Shown one piece after another: positions 16,638 through 25,461 of a stretch of DNA of 64,000 nt; positions within the stretch are counted from its first letter, which is position 1, and each line of letters begins with the position of its first letter. Source of the stretch: Cyclobacteriaceae bacterium (GTDB taxonomy: Bacteria > Bacteroidota > Bacteroidia > Cytophagales > Cyclobacteriaceae). The stretch covers positions 1 to 64,000 of the forward strand of contig JAGQYI010000020.1 of assembly GCA_020436165.1 (NCBI GenBank), written 5' to 3'. The notes below the pieces were generated by a model. That model made no database searches. It saw nothing but the letters and a program-made list of their open reading frames with translations, and was not told the DNA's origin. Position numbers and translations under genes: made by a program.

Positions 16638-16868
16638 ATGGGGAAAGCAAAATTAGTATTTACAGGTTGGACTGTTGGGGCACGCCCAATCCCATTTATT
16701 AAGCTTTTGGTGGATAAAGCAAAGTTGGGAATTGTTGACTCAAGAAATATTAAAGAAGATATTATTGAAAATGGTAAAAGTCGATGGATTGAAGTTGATG
16801 AATGTTTGGCTGAAGAAATTAAACTTGAAGCCAATGATATAGGCTTCATATCAGTTATTGAGAAATAA
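16638..16868 (+). CDS. small protein resembling the L7/L12 C-terminal fold
   Basis: A 76-aa ORF. The pattern GARPIPFIKLLVDKAKLGIVDSR followed by WIEVDECLAEEIKLEANDIG looks like the C-terminal domain of ribosomal protein L7/L12 (K-x-I-x-x-I-K-x-x-R-x-x-x-x-L-G-L-x-x-A-K, then A-E-E-I-K-x-x-L-E-x-x-G-A). Small stand-alone proteins with this fold are common and poorly understood. The resemblance is by eye and moderate. The only in-frame ATG is used; the frame is open upstream to a TGA at 16581. The gene sits between hairpin copy 2 and a 13-bp hairpin. Confidence 0.55.
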   Translation: MGKAKLVFTGWTVGARPIPFIKLLVDKAKLGIVDSRNIKEDIIENGKSRWIEVDECLAEEIKLEANDIGFISVIEK

Positions 16869-16896
16869 ATCCAAACTAGGCGAGTAAAAATAAGTG

Positions 16897-16923
16897 CTAG
16901 GTGTAGTTTTAAACTACACCTAG
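16897..16923. terminator. 13-bp perfect inverted repeat
   Basis: CTAGGTGTAGTTT and AAACTACACCTAG pair perfectly around a single T. It lies 28 nt past the small gene and between convergent genes. No T-run follows directly on the + strand, while on the minus strand a TTTTT lies about 9 nt after the stem. It may act as a terminator or mRNA-end stabiliser for either side. Confidence 0.5.
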
Positions 16924-16929
16924 GTATTT

Positions 16930-16980
16930 CATAATAGATTCTTCCTCCAATTCACATACCGCAACAATACACCCACATTA
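16930..16980 (-). pseudogene. echo of the C-terminal strand of the neighbouring channel gene
   Basis: On the minus strand a 16-codon stretch reads NVGVLLRYVNWRKNLL, against NIGVSWRYTKFRTVP at the end of the 17039-17821 gene. Eight of the first twelve positions are identical or conservative, with differing codons. It lies just beyond REP-like hairpin copy 3, so its layout matches the M48 echo. Confidence 0.45.
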
Positions 16981-16983
16981 ACT

Positions 16984-17012
16984 CAGCCAGAGCGCGTTTA
17001 TCAACGCATGCA
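16984..17012 (-). repeat. REP-like hairpin, copy 3
   Basis: On the minus strand TGCATGCGTTGATAAACGCG followed by CTCTGGCTGAG aligns with copy 1 (GGCACGCGTTAAAAACGCGC then GCCAGCTGAGG). The core GCGTT-AACGC stem and the trailing CTGAG are kept. Its orientation relative to the adjacent gene's stop is the same as in copies 1 and 2. Confidence 0.5.
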
Positions 17013-17038
17013 ATATTTCTCATTCTTAATTGCTTACG

Positions 17039-17821
17039 TTATGGTACTGTTCTAAACTTTGTATACCGCCACGACACGCCAATATTGGTAAAGTAGTCAA
17101 GTCGGTCTCCATCGGTTCCAAATCCTCCAAACAGATCAAACTGCAGGTTATTGTTTACAAGGTAAGCCAGTCCTGTATCCCAATAACCTTTGTAATTACT
17201 GCTAAAACCAGCATAATTCTCAATATAGGTTCTCCATTTATTAGAAATTTTGTAGTCCAGGCTTAAGGCGTATTTCCAACTCAGCAAACTGTTGTTTCCG
17301 TTAGTGCCTGCACTTAAATTGGTAAGGATGGAGAATTTCTCTCCTAGTTTTTCCCCTGCAATAAACACGATTTTATAAGAAGCGTGATCGGGGTTATAGG
17401 GCTCTGAGAGGATGTTAGGTTGCAAGATAAGTTGCAGTCCCACTGCGGGTATATAATTGCGGCCTGCGAACAAATTAATTCTTGCACCAATAGTGCCAAG
17501 GCTAAGCCCATTTATATTGGAAGTTGTACCGCCTCCTTCAAAACTTTCAGCCTTATATTCCCAGGCTGTGTTTATGTCAATATGTTCTGTTATCCCAAAT
17601 CGGAAAATCGCAATGGGAGCGAAGAAGTTTTCATGTGTATTGGTAGGCTCGCTATTATACCCACCAAATTGTAAGCCCGACTGTATTTGGAAAATGTTTT
17701 TGCCTACAGCAAACGGGCCAATGGCAATACCTGGCCGGGCTGTACGAATGGTTTGGTTAAATTGGGCTTTGCCGGCAAAGCTTGCTAAAATGAATAATAC
17801 TCCCAGGTAAACTCTTTTCAT
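17039..17821 (-). CDS. outer-membrane transporter-like protein (MetA/phenol-degradation family)
   Basis: A 260-aa protein with a signal peptide (MKRVYLGVLFILASFAGKAQ) and a beta-barrel pattern of alternating strands ending in an aromatic-rich strand. RTARPGIAIGPFAVGKNIFQIQSGLQFG near the N-terminus and FRFGITEHIDINTAWEY are typical of the 'putative MetA-pathway of phenol degradation' family of outer-membrane proteins. The family's substrates are mostly unknown, and the name does not prove phenol metabolism. Its final strand is echoed 3' of the gene beyond a hairpin. Confidence 0.75.
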   Translation of the reverse strand: MKRVYLGVLFILASFAGKAQFNQTIRTARPGIAIGPFAVGKNIFQIQSGLQFGGYNSEPTNTHENFFAPIAIFRFGITEHIDINTAWEYKAESFEGGGTTSNINGLSLGTIGARINLFAGRNYIPAVGLQLILQPNILSEPYNPDHASYKIVFIAGEKLGEKFSILTNLSAGTNGNNSLLSWKYALSLDYKISNKWRTYIENYAGFSSNYKGYWDTGLAYLVNNNLQFDLFGGFGTDGDRLDYFTNIGVSWRYTKFRTVP

Positions 17822-17871
17822 GCTATTTAGTTGAGCAAAGCTTTAAATAAACCAAAGATTTTTTAAAATGC

Positions 17872-18741
17872 CTAGAATAGATTTTCAAAAGTCTGGGAGC
17901 CGGCATTGGGTACTTTAAGTTTATACCCGTATTGCATATTTAATTGTTCTATAAAATAAGCGGAAAGCAGAGGCGAACTTTTTTCCATATTCTGATGCAC
18001 AAAAAAGTTGATCTCGTCAATGCCTTTATCGATCCATTCACCTATTCGTTTTACCCAGTCATCAAGGCGCGAGTAATCGGAAGGGTGGTTGGAGCCCACA
18101 TACCGGATGAAAGCTTTAGGAGTGGTGAGCCGCATATGCAGCAGGTTACGCCTGCCCCCGGTATCGGTAATTACATGACTTACATTATTCTTTTCCAGAA
18201 ATTCGTAGTAGGCCGGGTCGTCAAACCAGTCGCTGCTACGCACTTCAACAGCCAGAGGGATAGCTTTTGGCCATTCTTCAACAAATCTTTTAAGGTTGTC
18301 AAAATTACGTTCCCACCTGAAGTTGTCAATAAGTTGAAGAAAAACCATACCCAGCTTTTCTTCAAAAAGGCTCATGGCGTCACAGTATTCTTCTACTTCA
18401 TATTGGGTATCTCGTAATCGTTTAAAATGGCTAATGGTTTGCGAAACTTTAGGAAAGAATTTAAAATCATTCGGTGTTTTATCCTTCCACTTTTCTACCT
18501 GCTCTTTACTAAAGTTATAAAAGGTAGCATTTAACTCAATGGAATTGAACTGAGTTGCGTAATAAATAAGTTCATCTTTTGTGCCACGCGGGTAAAAACC
18601 TTTCAGATCCTGTCGGTTCCACTTGGCGCAACCCACATTAATTAACGGCTTCGTTTTAGCTCCGTTAAATTTTGATTCCAAATGGTCAGGGGGAAGCGTA
18701 AAATCTACAGCTTCAGGATTTGGTATACTGCCGAATTTCAT
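17872..18741 (-). CDS. DUF72 domain protein
   Basis: A 289-aa protein of the DUF72/YecE family, a TIM-barrel-like fold without an established reaction. Family marks are INVGCAKWNRQDLKGFYPRG at the N-terminus, FNSIELNATFYNF, KFFPKVSQTISH, LAVEVRSSDWF and a C-terminal HQNMEKSSPLLSAYF. It is cytoplasmic with no signal. It begins near the 383-bp region before the act operon, on the opposite strand, and may be co-transcribed with the downstream channel gene (50-nt gap). Confidence 0.9.
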   Translation of the reverse strand: MKFGSIPNPEAVDFTLPPDHLESKFNGAKTKPLINVGCAKWNRQDLKGFYPRGTKDELIYYATQFNSIELNATFYNFSKEQVEKWKDKTPNDFKFFPKVSQTISHFKRLRDTQYEVEEYCDAMSLFEEKLGMVFLQLIDNFRWERNFDNLKRFVEEWPKAIPLAVEVRSSDWFDDPAYYEFLEKNNVSHVITDTGGRRNLLHMRLTTPKAFIRYVGSNHPSDYSRLDDWVKRIGEWIDKGIDEINFFVHQNMEKSSPLLSAYFIEQLNMQYGYKLKVPNAGSQTFENLF

Positions 18742-18853
18742 GTTTCTAAAATACTTGAATTTTACTCATTCCCTAAACTCGGATACCAGCTTAGTTATAA
18801 CACATAAGGGCTTTAAATTAGGTGGTTTTGGTAACTGAATTAGGTAAAAATTC

Positions 18854-18876
18854 GGCTAACAAACGTTTGCTAAGCC
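18854..18876. promoter_or_regulatory. imperfect palindrome upstream of the act operon
   Basis: A 23-nt inverted repeat with a perfect core CAAACGTTTG and outer GGCT/AGCC pairing, 173 nt upstream of the -33 element. A T-rich tract follows. Possible regulator-binding site; no consensus is recognised. Confidence 0.35.
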
Positions 18877-19048
18877 AATTGAAGGCGTTTTTTTCTAGCC
18901 CCAATCGCAAAAAAATGCATTTATTTTACTATTTATAATTATTCTAAATAGCTGGGGTTTAAGGGCAAGATTACTGATTAACAGAGCAATACGTGTATAA
19001 AATGTGTCACATCAAATTTATCTTGAATGAATTTGCTACATAATTAGC

Positions 19049-19080
19049 TTGGAAAAGCTATTTGCTAAATAGTAGATTTG
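19049..19080 (+). promoter_or_regulatory. promoter of the ACIII-oxidase operon
   Basis: TTG at 19049-19051 and TAGATTTG at 19073-19080 are separated by 21 nt and match the Bacteroidota -33/-7 pattern. Transcription would start near 19086, about 40 nt before actA. Confidence 0.65.
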
Positions 19081-19124
19081 TAGCACTTTTGAAAAAAGTG
19101 ATTGTTTAACACACTAACCTAAGT

Positions 19125-20375
19125 ATGGCGTCCAAGCATTCTTTAAAACGAAACTTTAAAGTATTTGTTGTTCTTTTTTCTCTTCTGATTTCATACGGTA
19201 TACAAACGGCTCATGCGCAGTCATCGGCCGTACCGACTGATCCTAAAATTATCTCTGCAGGAGAAGAACTGTTCAAACAAAACTGTATGTCTTGTCATAG
19301 GGTACAAACCCAATTGGTAGGGCCTGCCTTAAAAGGTGTTTACGATATAAAAGATCTTAGTTGGATCTACACCTTCGTAAAAAACCCTCAAAAAGTTATT
19401 GACAGCGGAGACGAGTATGCTGTTGAATTGTACGAGAAGTTTAAACCAACAGTGATGACATCCTTCTCCACATTCAGCGATGAGCAGATCTTGTCGATTA
19501 TGGCCTATATAAAGGACCAGACTGATAATCCGCCAGCTGCAGCTGCAAGTACTTCCGGAGGAGGCGATATGAAAGCACAACCTGCGGCTATACCAACTCC
19601 TTATGTGAATGCCATTATTATTGGTGCGGTTATTATCTTAATCGTGTTGTTGGTGGTGCTTGTGATGATTGTTAATACATTGAGATCATTCCTTTCACAG
19701 AAGGACCTTTCACCTGAAGATGCTGAATTTGTGGCAAAACCAGCAGGTCTGGCTACTGCTCTCAGAAATAAGGCGTTGATAGGAATTGTTACGGCTGTTG
19801 TTACCGCAGTTGTTGTTAAAGGAGTGATCGATTCACTATATAATGTAGGGGTACAACAAGGATATGCTCCTACGCAACCTATTGCCTATTCGCATAAAAT
19901 ACATGCCGGTCAGTATAAAATTGATTGTAACTATTGCCATACGGGAGTTACCAAATCAAAAAATGCCAATATTCCTTCACCTAACATTTGTATGAACTGC
20001 CACAGTGTTATTCAAAAGGGAACAAACACCGGTACTGCCGAAATCGATAAAATATACAAAGCTGTTGAAACCAATACGCCAATTAAATGGGTGAGGGTTC
20101 ACAACTTACCAGACCTTGCTTATTTCAATCACTCTCAACACGTTGCTGTTGGCGGTGTTGAATGTCAAACTTGTCACGGGCCAATCGAAGAAATGGAGGT
20201 TGTAAGACAATATTCAAATCTTACCATGGGTTGGTGTGTGAATTGCCACAGAGAAACACCTTTGAATACAAAAGGAAATGGATACTACGACAAACTTGTT
20301 GAGATTCATGAAGGCAAAGGAGATTTTACAGTTGCCCAAAATGGTGGAATAGATTGTGCCAAGTGTCATTATTAA
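19125..20375 (+). CDS. actA: alternative complex III multiheme cytochrome c ActA
   Basis: A 416-aa periplasmic protein with a signal segment (about 10-31) and six CxxCH heme c sites: CMSCH (54-58) in an N-terminal monoheme cytochrome c domain, then CNYCH, CMNCH, CQTCH, CVNCH and CAKCH in the C-terminal part after an internal membrane helix (about 160-190). ActA of Rhodothermus is pentaheme, so this is a pentaheme domain fused behind an extra mono-heme domain. It carries electrons within the quinol:acceptor oxidoreductase ACIII. First gene of the operon. Confidence 0.93.
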   Translation: MASKHSLKRNFKVFVVLFSLLISYGIQTAHAQSSAVPTDPKIISAGEELFKQNCMSCHRVQTQLVGPALKGVYDIKDLSWIYTFVKNPQKVIDSGDEYAVELYEKFKPTVMTSFSTFSDEQILSIMAYIKDQTDNPPAAAASTSGGGDMKAQPAAIPTPYVNAIIIGAVIILIVLLVVLVMIVNTLRSFLSQKDLSPEDAEFVAKPAGLATALRNKALIGIVTAVVTAVVVKGVIDSLYNVGVQQGYAPTQPIAYSHKIHAGQYKIDCNYCHTGVTKSKNANIPSPNICMNCHSVIQKGTNTGTAEIDKIYKAVETNTPIKWVRVHNLPDLAYFNHSQHVAVGGVECQTCHGPIEEMEVVRQYSNLTMGWCVNCHRETPLNTKGNGYYDKLVEIHEGKGDFTVAQNGGIDCAKCHY

Positions 20376-20409
20376 TTAATTAGAAAACTGCTCCCAGTTA
20401 TAGCTAAAC

Positions 20410-23400
20410 ATGAAAGAAACTAAAAAACAGTATTGGAAAGGTCTCGAAGAATTAACCAAAGACCCTGAATTCGTAAAATACGCAGATAAAGAGTTTCCAG
20501 AGTATTTGCCTATTGGCGATGAAGAAAGTGAAGGAAGCACTCGAAGGGATTTCCTTAAGCTAATGGGTTTTGGAATGGCAGCGGTTACCCTTGCTTCGTG
20601 CGAGGCGCCTATCCGCAATGCAATTCCTTATGTGATCAAACCTGTGGATGTTGACCCTGGTGTGCCAAACTATTATGCTTCTACTTACATGCAGGGAGGC
20701 GATTACTGTAGTGTGGTAGTTAAAACCAGGGAAGGAAGACCTATTAAAGTTGAAGGTAATAAGCTATCAAAAATTTCTCAAGGTGGTGTTAATGCACAGG
20801 TAGAAGCTTCTGTTCTTTCCTTGTACGATAAGGAACGCTTGACCGGTCCTTTGAAAGATGGGAAAGAAACCGATTGGGCTACATTGGACAAAGAAGTAGT
20901 TGCTAAATTGGGAGAGATAGCTGCTAAAGGAGGGCAAATTCGTTTGGTAAGTAATACAATCCTAAGCCCTACTACATTAAAGGTTATAGGAGATTTTAAA
21001 GCAAAATACGGAAACGTTGAGCTTGTTCAATACGATACCCAATCAGGTTACGGAATAACAAAATCCAACAAAGAGGTTTTTGGAATAGCTGCTATTCCTA
21101 CCTATCATTTCGATAAGGCGGATGTGATTGTTTCCTTTGATGGAGACTTTTTGGGTACCTGGATTTCCCCAATTGAGTACACCAAAGGATTTAGCAAAAC
21201 CAGAAAGCTTGGTCCGGATAAGAAAACAATGTCGCGTCTCTACCACTACGAAAGTAATCTTTCACTTACTGGTGCCAACGCAGATTACAGAACACCAATA
21301 AAACCTTCTGAGCAGGGCCAGGCAGTTATTGCATTGTACAATGCAGTTGCTTCCAAAACCGGAAACGCTTCTGTTTCGGGTGGAGGCGATTTTGCCAGGA
21401 TAAAAGAAGCCGCTGCTGATCTTGTTAAAGCAAAAGGAAAATCCATTGTTGTTTCAGGTTCTAACGACCCTGCCATTCAAACACTGGTTGCTGGTATCAA
21501 CGATATGCTTTCCAACTATGGTTCAACCATTACCTGGAAAAACTACTCATATGCCAGAAAAGGTGACGATGCGCAAATGAACAGCTTTATTGCGGATACC
21601 AAAGCCGGTAAAGTTGATGCCGTTATTTTCCTGAACACCAACCCGGTTTACAACCACCCGAAAGGCGCTGAGCTTGCTGAAGGACTTAAAAAAGTAACCT
21701 TAACTGTTTCCACTTCTGACAGGAAAGACGAAACAGCTTCTTTAGTGAATTATGTGGCTACCAATCATCATTACCTTGAATCCTGGAATGATGCAGAACC
21801 CAAAAATGGTATGTTTAGCCTGATTCAGCCTGCTATTACACCAATTTTCAAAACACGCCAGCAGGAAGAAACACTTCTTACCTGGGCAGGTAATTCAACT
21901 GCCTATTTCGATTATTTGAAGAATTATTGGCAGGAACGATTCGGGAATGGTAAAGCAGGATATGACTATCAGTCGTTCTGGGATAAATGTCTTCAGGATG
22001 GTGTGTATGAAGTGCCGGTTGAAGAACCAAGTTATACAGCTAATGTAAATGCTTCCGGGGCTGCTTCTGCGGTTGCAAAGAATTATAAAGGCCAGGGCGT
22101 TGAGCTTGTGCTTTACACTAAAATTGCCGTGGGAGATGGTACACAAGCCAATAACCCATGGTTGCAGGAAACTCCGGACCCTATCACTAAAGCTACCTGG
22201 GATAACTATATTACTATTTCAAACGCTGACGCTAGGGAATGGAAGATTAAGGAATATGAGGGCAAGTTTATGAAGGGTGAACTTGTGGTTAATGGCAAAA
22301 CTTATAAACTGCCTATGGTTATCCAACCTGGTCAGGCAAAAGGTACTGTAGGTGTTGCACTTGGTTTCGGTAGAACCAGTGCAGGCAAAGTTGCCAATGA
22401 TTTAGGTGTAGATGTTACTCCATTAATTGCAACGCTGAATGGTGCCAATTACTACTCTGTTACTACAGGCGTAGATATTAAACCACTTCCAGACGAAAAA
22501 TATCAGGTGGCGCGTACACAAACGCACCAAACCTACATGGACAGGGATAATGTTATTCAGGAAGCTACGCTTAAGGAATATCAGAAAAACCCAATGGCAG
22601 GTAGAGACGTGCCTATGGTTGCTACCTGGCAGGATAAGGAAGGTAAAGTAGAATCTACTTCGCTTTCACTTTGGAAAGGCCACAAATACCCGGATCATCA
22701 CTGGGGAATGGCCATAGACCTGAACGCATGTACCGGTTGTTCGGCATGCCATGTTTCATGTCAGGCTGAAAACAATATTCCGGTAGTGGGTCGCCAGGAA
22801 GTGATCAACAGAAGGGATATGCACTGGATGAGAATTGATCGCTACTATAGCAGCAACCAGGAAGATGTTGCCAAGGCAGATGGAATGATTGATCGTTTCA
22901 GAGCTCTTGATGAGGCTGCGGATAACCCTGAAGTTACATTCCAGCCAATGATGTGTCAGCATTGTAATAACGCTGGTTGCGAAACTGTTTGTCCGGTAGC
23001 TGCAACTACACACTCTTCTTCGGGTATTAACCAAATGACCTACAACCGTTGCATTGGTACACGTTATTGTGCCAACAACTGTGCATATAAAGTACGAAGG
23101 TTCAACTGGTTCAAATACCATGACAATGAGCAGTTCGATAAAAACCTTTCCATGAACAACGATCTGGGTAAAATGGTATTGAATCCGGATGTTACGGTTC
23201 GTTCAAGAGGGGTAATGGAAAAATGCTCGCTGTGTATGCAACGAATTCAGTTAGGTAAACTGGAGGCCAAAAAGGAAAAACGCAGAACCAACGATGGTGA
23301 CATTGTAACTGCTTGTGCGGCTGCATGTCCTGCAGATGCTATTGTATTTGGAGATATGAATGATGATAACAGTAGAATTTCTCAACTGTTGCGCATCAAG

Positions 23401-23535
23401 AATAAAGAAGGCGATTACGGAATAGACAAGCAGGTTAATGAGGAAAGGGCTTACACGGTTCTGGAAGAAACAGGTTCTAAACCAAACGTTCTTTACCTAA
23501 CAAAAATTAGAAATAAACAAGAGTCTAACGCTTAA
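20410..23535 (+). CDS. actB: ACIII iron-sulfur/molybdopterin-like subunit ActB
   Basis: A 1041-aa protein with a Tat signal (RRDFLK, R45-R46) followed by a possible lipobox ending at C64 (TLASC). The N-terminal two thirds resemble the molybdopterin oxidoreductase fold but, as known for ActB, would hold no Mo cofactor. The C-terminal part is a ferredoxin-like domain with cysteine groups CTGCSACHVSC, CQHCNNAGCETVC, the CIGTRYCANNC run, CSLC and CAAAC, fitting several FeS clusters. It takes electrons from quinol at the ActC interface and feeds ActA. 34 nt after actA. Confidence 0.95.
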   Translation: MKETKKQYWKGLEELTKDPEFVKYADKEFPEYLPIGDEESEGSTRRDFLKLMGFGMAAVTLASCEAPIRNAIPYVIKPVDVDPGVPNYYASTYMQGGDYCSVVVKTREGRPIKVEGNKLSKISQGGVNAQVEASVLSLYDKERLTGPLKDGKETDWATLDKEVVAKLGEIAAKGGQIRLVSNTILSPTTLKVIGDFKAKYGNVELVQYDTQSGYGITKSNKEVFGIAAIPTYHFDKADVIVSFDGDFLGTWISPIEYTKGFSKTRKLGPDKKTMSRLYHYESNLSLTGANADYRTPIKPSEQGQAVIALYNAVASKTGNASVSGGGDFARIKEAAADLVKAKGKSIVVSGSNDPAIQTLVAGINDMLSNYGSTITWKNYSYARKGDDAQMNSFIADTKAGKVDAVIFLNTNPVYNHPKGAELAEGLKKVTLTVSTSDRKDETASLVNYVATNHHYLESWNDAEPKNGMFSLIQPAITPIFKTRQQEETLLTWAGNSTAYFDYLKNYWQERFGNGKAGYDYQSFWDKCLQDGVYEVPVEEPSYTANVNASGAASAVAKNYKGQGVELVLYTKIAVGDGTQANNPWLQETPDPITKATWDNYITISNADAREWKIKEYEGKFMKGELVVNGKTYKLPMVIQPGQAKGTVGVALGFGRTSAGKVANDLGVDVTPLIATLNGANYYSVTTGVDIKPLPDEKYQVARTQTHQTYMDRDNVIQEATLKEYQKNPMAGRDVPMVATWQDKEGKVESTSLSLWKGHKYPDHHWGMAIDLNACTGCSACHVSCQAENNIPVVGRQEVINRRDMHWMRIDRYYSSNQEDVAKADGMIDRFRALDEAADNPEVTFQPMMCQHCNNAGCETVCPVAATTHSSSGINQMTYNRCIGTRYCANNCAYKVRRFNWFKYHDNEQFDKNLSMNNDLGKMVLNPDVTVRSRGVMEKCSLCMQRIQLGKLEAKKEKRRTNDGDIVTACAAACPADAIVFGDMNDDNSRISQLLRIKNKEGDYGIDKQVNEERAYTVLEETGSKPNVLYLTKIRNKQESNA

Positions 23536-23552
23536 TAATATAAGATTACACT

Positions 23553-24914
23553 ATGCAAGTATCATCACCTATACGGGAACCGTTAATTCATGGAGGGAAA
23601 ACCCTGCACGATGTGTCGGAGGACATATGTCGGCAGGTAGAAGCTAAACCTTCCACATCGTGGATGATTGGGTTTGTCATTGCGTTGGCAGGTCTGAGTA
23701 TTGGAGCTATTTCTGTAGGACTTCTCTTATGGGATGGCATAGGCGTTTGGGGACTAAACAAAACGGTAGGATGGGCCTGGGATATTACCAACTTCGTATG
23801 GTGGGTAGGTATTGGTCACGCAGGTACACTTATTTCAGCTGTATTGCTGCTCTTCCGTCAAAAGTGGAGAATGAGTATTAACCGTGCTGCAGAAGCTATG
23901 ACAATTTTTGCAGTAATCTGTGCGGCTATGTTTCCTGCTCTGCACATGGGTCGTTTGTGGTTAGGTTTCTACTGGGCATTGCCGCTTCCTAACACTTTCG
24001 GTTCGTTGTGGGTAAACTTTAACTCACCACTTCTTTGGGACGTATTTGCCATCTCAACTTATTTCTCTGTTTCGTTGGTATTCTGGTATGTGGGCCTTAT
24101 TCCTGATTTTGCTACCATCCGCGACAGAGCAACCAATAAAATTTCAAAAGCTATTTACGGTGGTTTAGCCATGGGATGGGTAGGAGGTGCCAAACACTGG
24201 TCACGTTACGAATCAATTTCATTGATTTTGGCTGGTTTAGCAACTCCTCTTGTACTTTCAGTACACACTATCGTATCAATGGACTTTGCCACTTCAATTA
24301 TACCTGGATGGCATACCACCATCTTCCCTCCATATTTTGTGTCTGGAGCTATCTTTTCCGGTTTTGCAATGGTGCTTACTTTGATGCTGATAACCAGAAG
24401 GGTTTTCCATCTGGAAAATTATGTGACTATTCAGCACATTGAGCTAATGAACATAATTATAATTGTTACAGGTTCGATTGTAGGTATTGCTTATATAACA
24501 GAGTTCTTTATTGCATGGTATTCAGGGGTTCCTGGTGAGCAATATGCATTTATTAACAGGGCAACGGGTCCTTACTGGTGGGCATATGCAACCATGATGA
24601 CTGCCAATGTAATTTCTCCTCAATTATTCTGGATTAAAAAGATTAGAACTAGTATTGTTTCAACATTTATACTTTCTATTATCGTAAATATTGGTATGTG
24701 GTTCGAGCGTTTCGTAATCATCGTTACCTCGTTGCACAGAGATTATTTGCCTTCAAGCTGGGCAATGTTCTACCCAACCAAACACGATGTAGGGGTATTC
24801 CTTTTCAGCCTGGGATTCTTCTTTACTGCGTACTTGTTGTTTTCCAAGTACTTTCCGGTTATCAACATGGCTGAAGTTAAAAGTATTTTGAAATCTGACG
24901 GTGAAAAGAAATAA
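23553..24914 (+). CDS. actC: ACIII integral membrane subunit ActC (NrfD/PsrC-like)
   Basis: A 453-aa protein with about ten transmembrane helices. WWVGIGHAGTLISAVLLLFRQKWR (residues 88-111) and FPALHMGRLWLGFYWALPLPN carry the conserved histidines and acidic residues of NrfD-like quinol-binding subunits. It is the quinol-oxidising and possibly proton-translocating membrane core of ACIII, paralogous to ActF. The gap after actB is 17 nt, and actD follows 3 nt after its stop. Confidence 0.95.
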   Translation: MQVSSPIREPLIHGGKTLHDVSEDICRQVEAKPSTSWMIGFVIALAGLSIGAISVGLLLWDGIGVWGLNKTVGWAWDITNFVWWVGIGHAGTLISAVLLLFRQKWRMSINRAAEAMTIFAVICAAMFPALHMGRLWLGFYWALPLPNTFGSLWVNFNSPLLWDVFAISTYFSVSLVFWYVGLIPDFATIRDRATNKISKAIYGGLAMGWVGGAKHWSRYESISLILAGLATPLVLSVHTIVSMDFATSIIPGWHTTIFPPYFVSGAIFSGFAMVLTLMLITRRVFHLENYVTIQHIELMNIIIIVTGSIVGIAYITEFFIAWYSGVPGEQYAFINRATGPYWWAYATMMTANVISPQLFWIKKIRTSIVSTFILSIIVNIGMWFERFVIIVTSLHRDYLPSSWAMFYPTKHDVGVFLFSLGFFFTAYLLFSKYFPVINMAEVKSILKSDGEKK

Positions 24915-24917
24915 ATA

Positions 24918-25445
24918 ATGGAAGCTGGCAAAAATTATTTAGTAGGTGTTTTTGAAGATCCGGATGTGATTCTGAATGCCACCAAGTCTGTAAGAAAAGA
25001 AGGTGTAAAAGTACACGAAGTGTTTTCGCCTCATGCCATTCATGGTATAGATGATGCTTTAGGGTACAAAATGTCCCGTCTTCCCATTGTTTCATTTCTT
25101 TTGGGATTTACTGGAACCACCCTTGCTTTATTTACCATTACATGGATGCTGGGCTATGACTGGCCGATGATAATAGGTGGTAAAAACTTTGTTTCGCTAC
25201 CACCATTTATTCCGGTAACCTTTGAGTTTACGGTGCTTTTAGCCGCTCATGGCATGGTGCTTACCTTTTTTGTGGTAAGTGACCTTAAACCATGGGGAAA
25301 ACCGAAAAGGTTTGACATGAGGTGCACAGACGATAAGTACATTATGGCCATTGATCTTGGTGAAAACCACAAGAATAAAAATGAAATAAGCAAGTTGCTC
25401 TCTGAAACAGGAGCTTCTGAAGTGAATGAAAAGAACTTTGAGTAA
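24918..25445 (+). CDS. actD: ACIII subunit ActD (DUF3341)
   Basis: A 175-aa DUF3341 protein. The N-terminal cytoplasmic part (YLVGVFEDPDVILNA, then VHEVFSPHAIHGID) is family-typical, and two transmembrane helices lie at about 55-75 and 95-115. It is a structural membrane subunit of ACIII with no cofactor. Three nt after actC. Confidence 0.94.
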   Translation: MEAGKNYLVGVFEDPDVILNATKSVRKEGVKVHEVFSPHAIHGIDDALGYKMSRLPIVSFLLGFTGTTLALFTITWMLGYDWPMIIGGKNFVSLPPFIPVTFEFTVLLAAHGMVLTFFVVSDLKPWGKPKRFDMRCTDDKYIMAIDLGENHKNKNEISKLLSETGASEVNEKNFE

Positions 25446-25461
25446 AACAAACAACCTGAGT

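Larger units (their letters stand above)
18742..19124. other. 383-bp divergent intergenic region before the act operon
   Basis: No gene is seen here. It contains an imperfect 23-nt palindrome at 18854-18876 centred on CAAACGTTTG (two mismatched pairs), A/T-rich sequence, and the operon promoter at 19049-19080. The palindrome could be an operator for oxygen or redox control of respiration; that is inference. Confidence 0.6.

Noticed and set aside
16597..16656. A 19-codon frame overlapping the small L7/L12-like gene in another frame
   Set aside because: It could be a frameshifted upstream part of that gene, but nothing confirms it and it is too short to judge.
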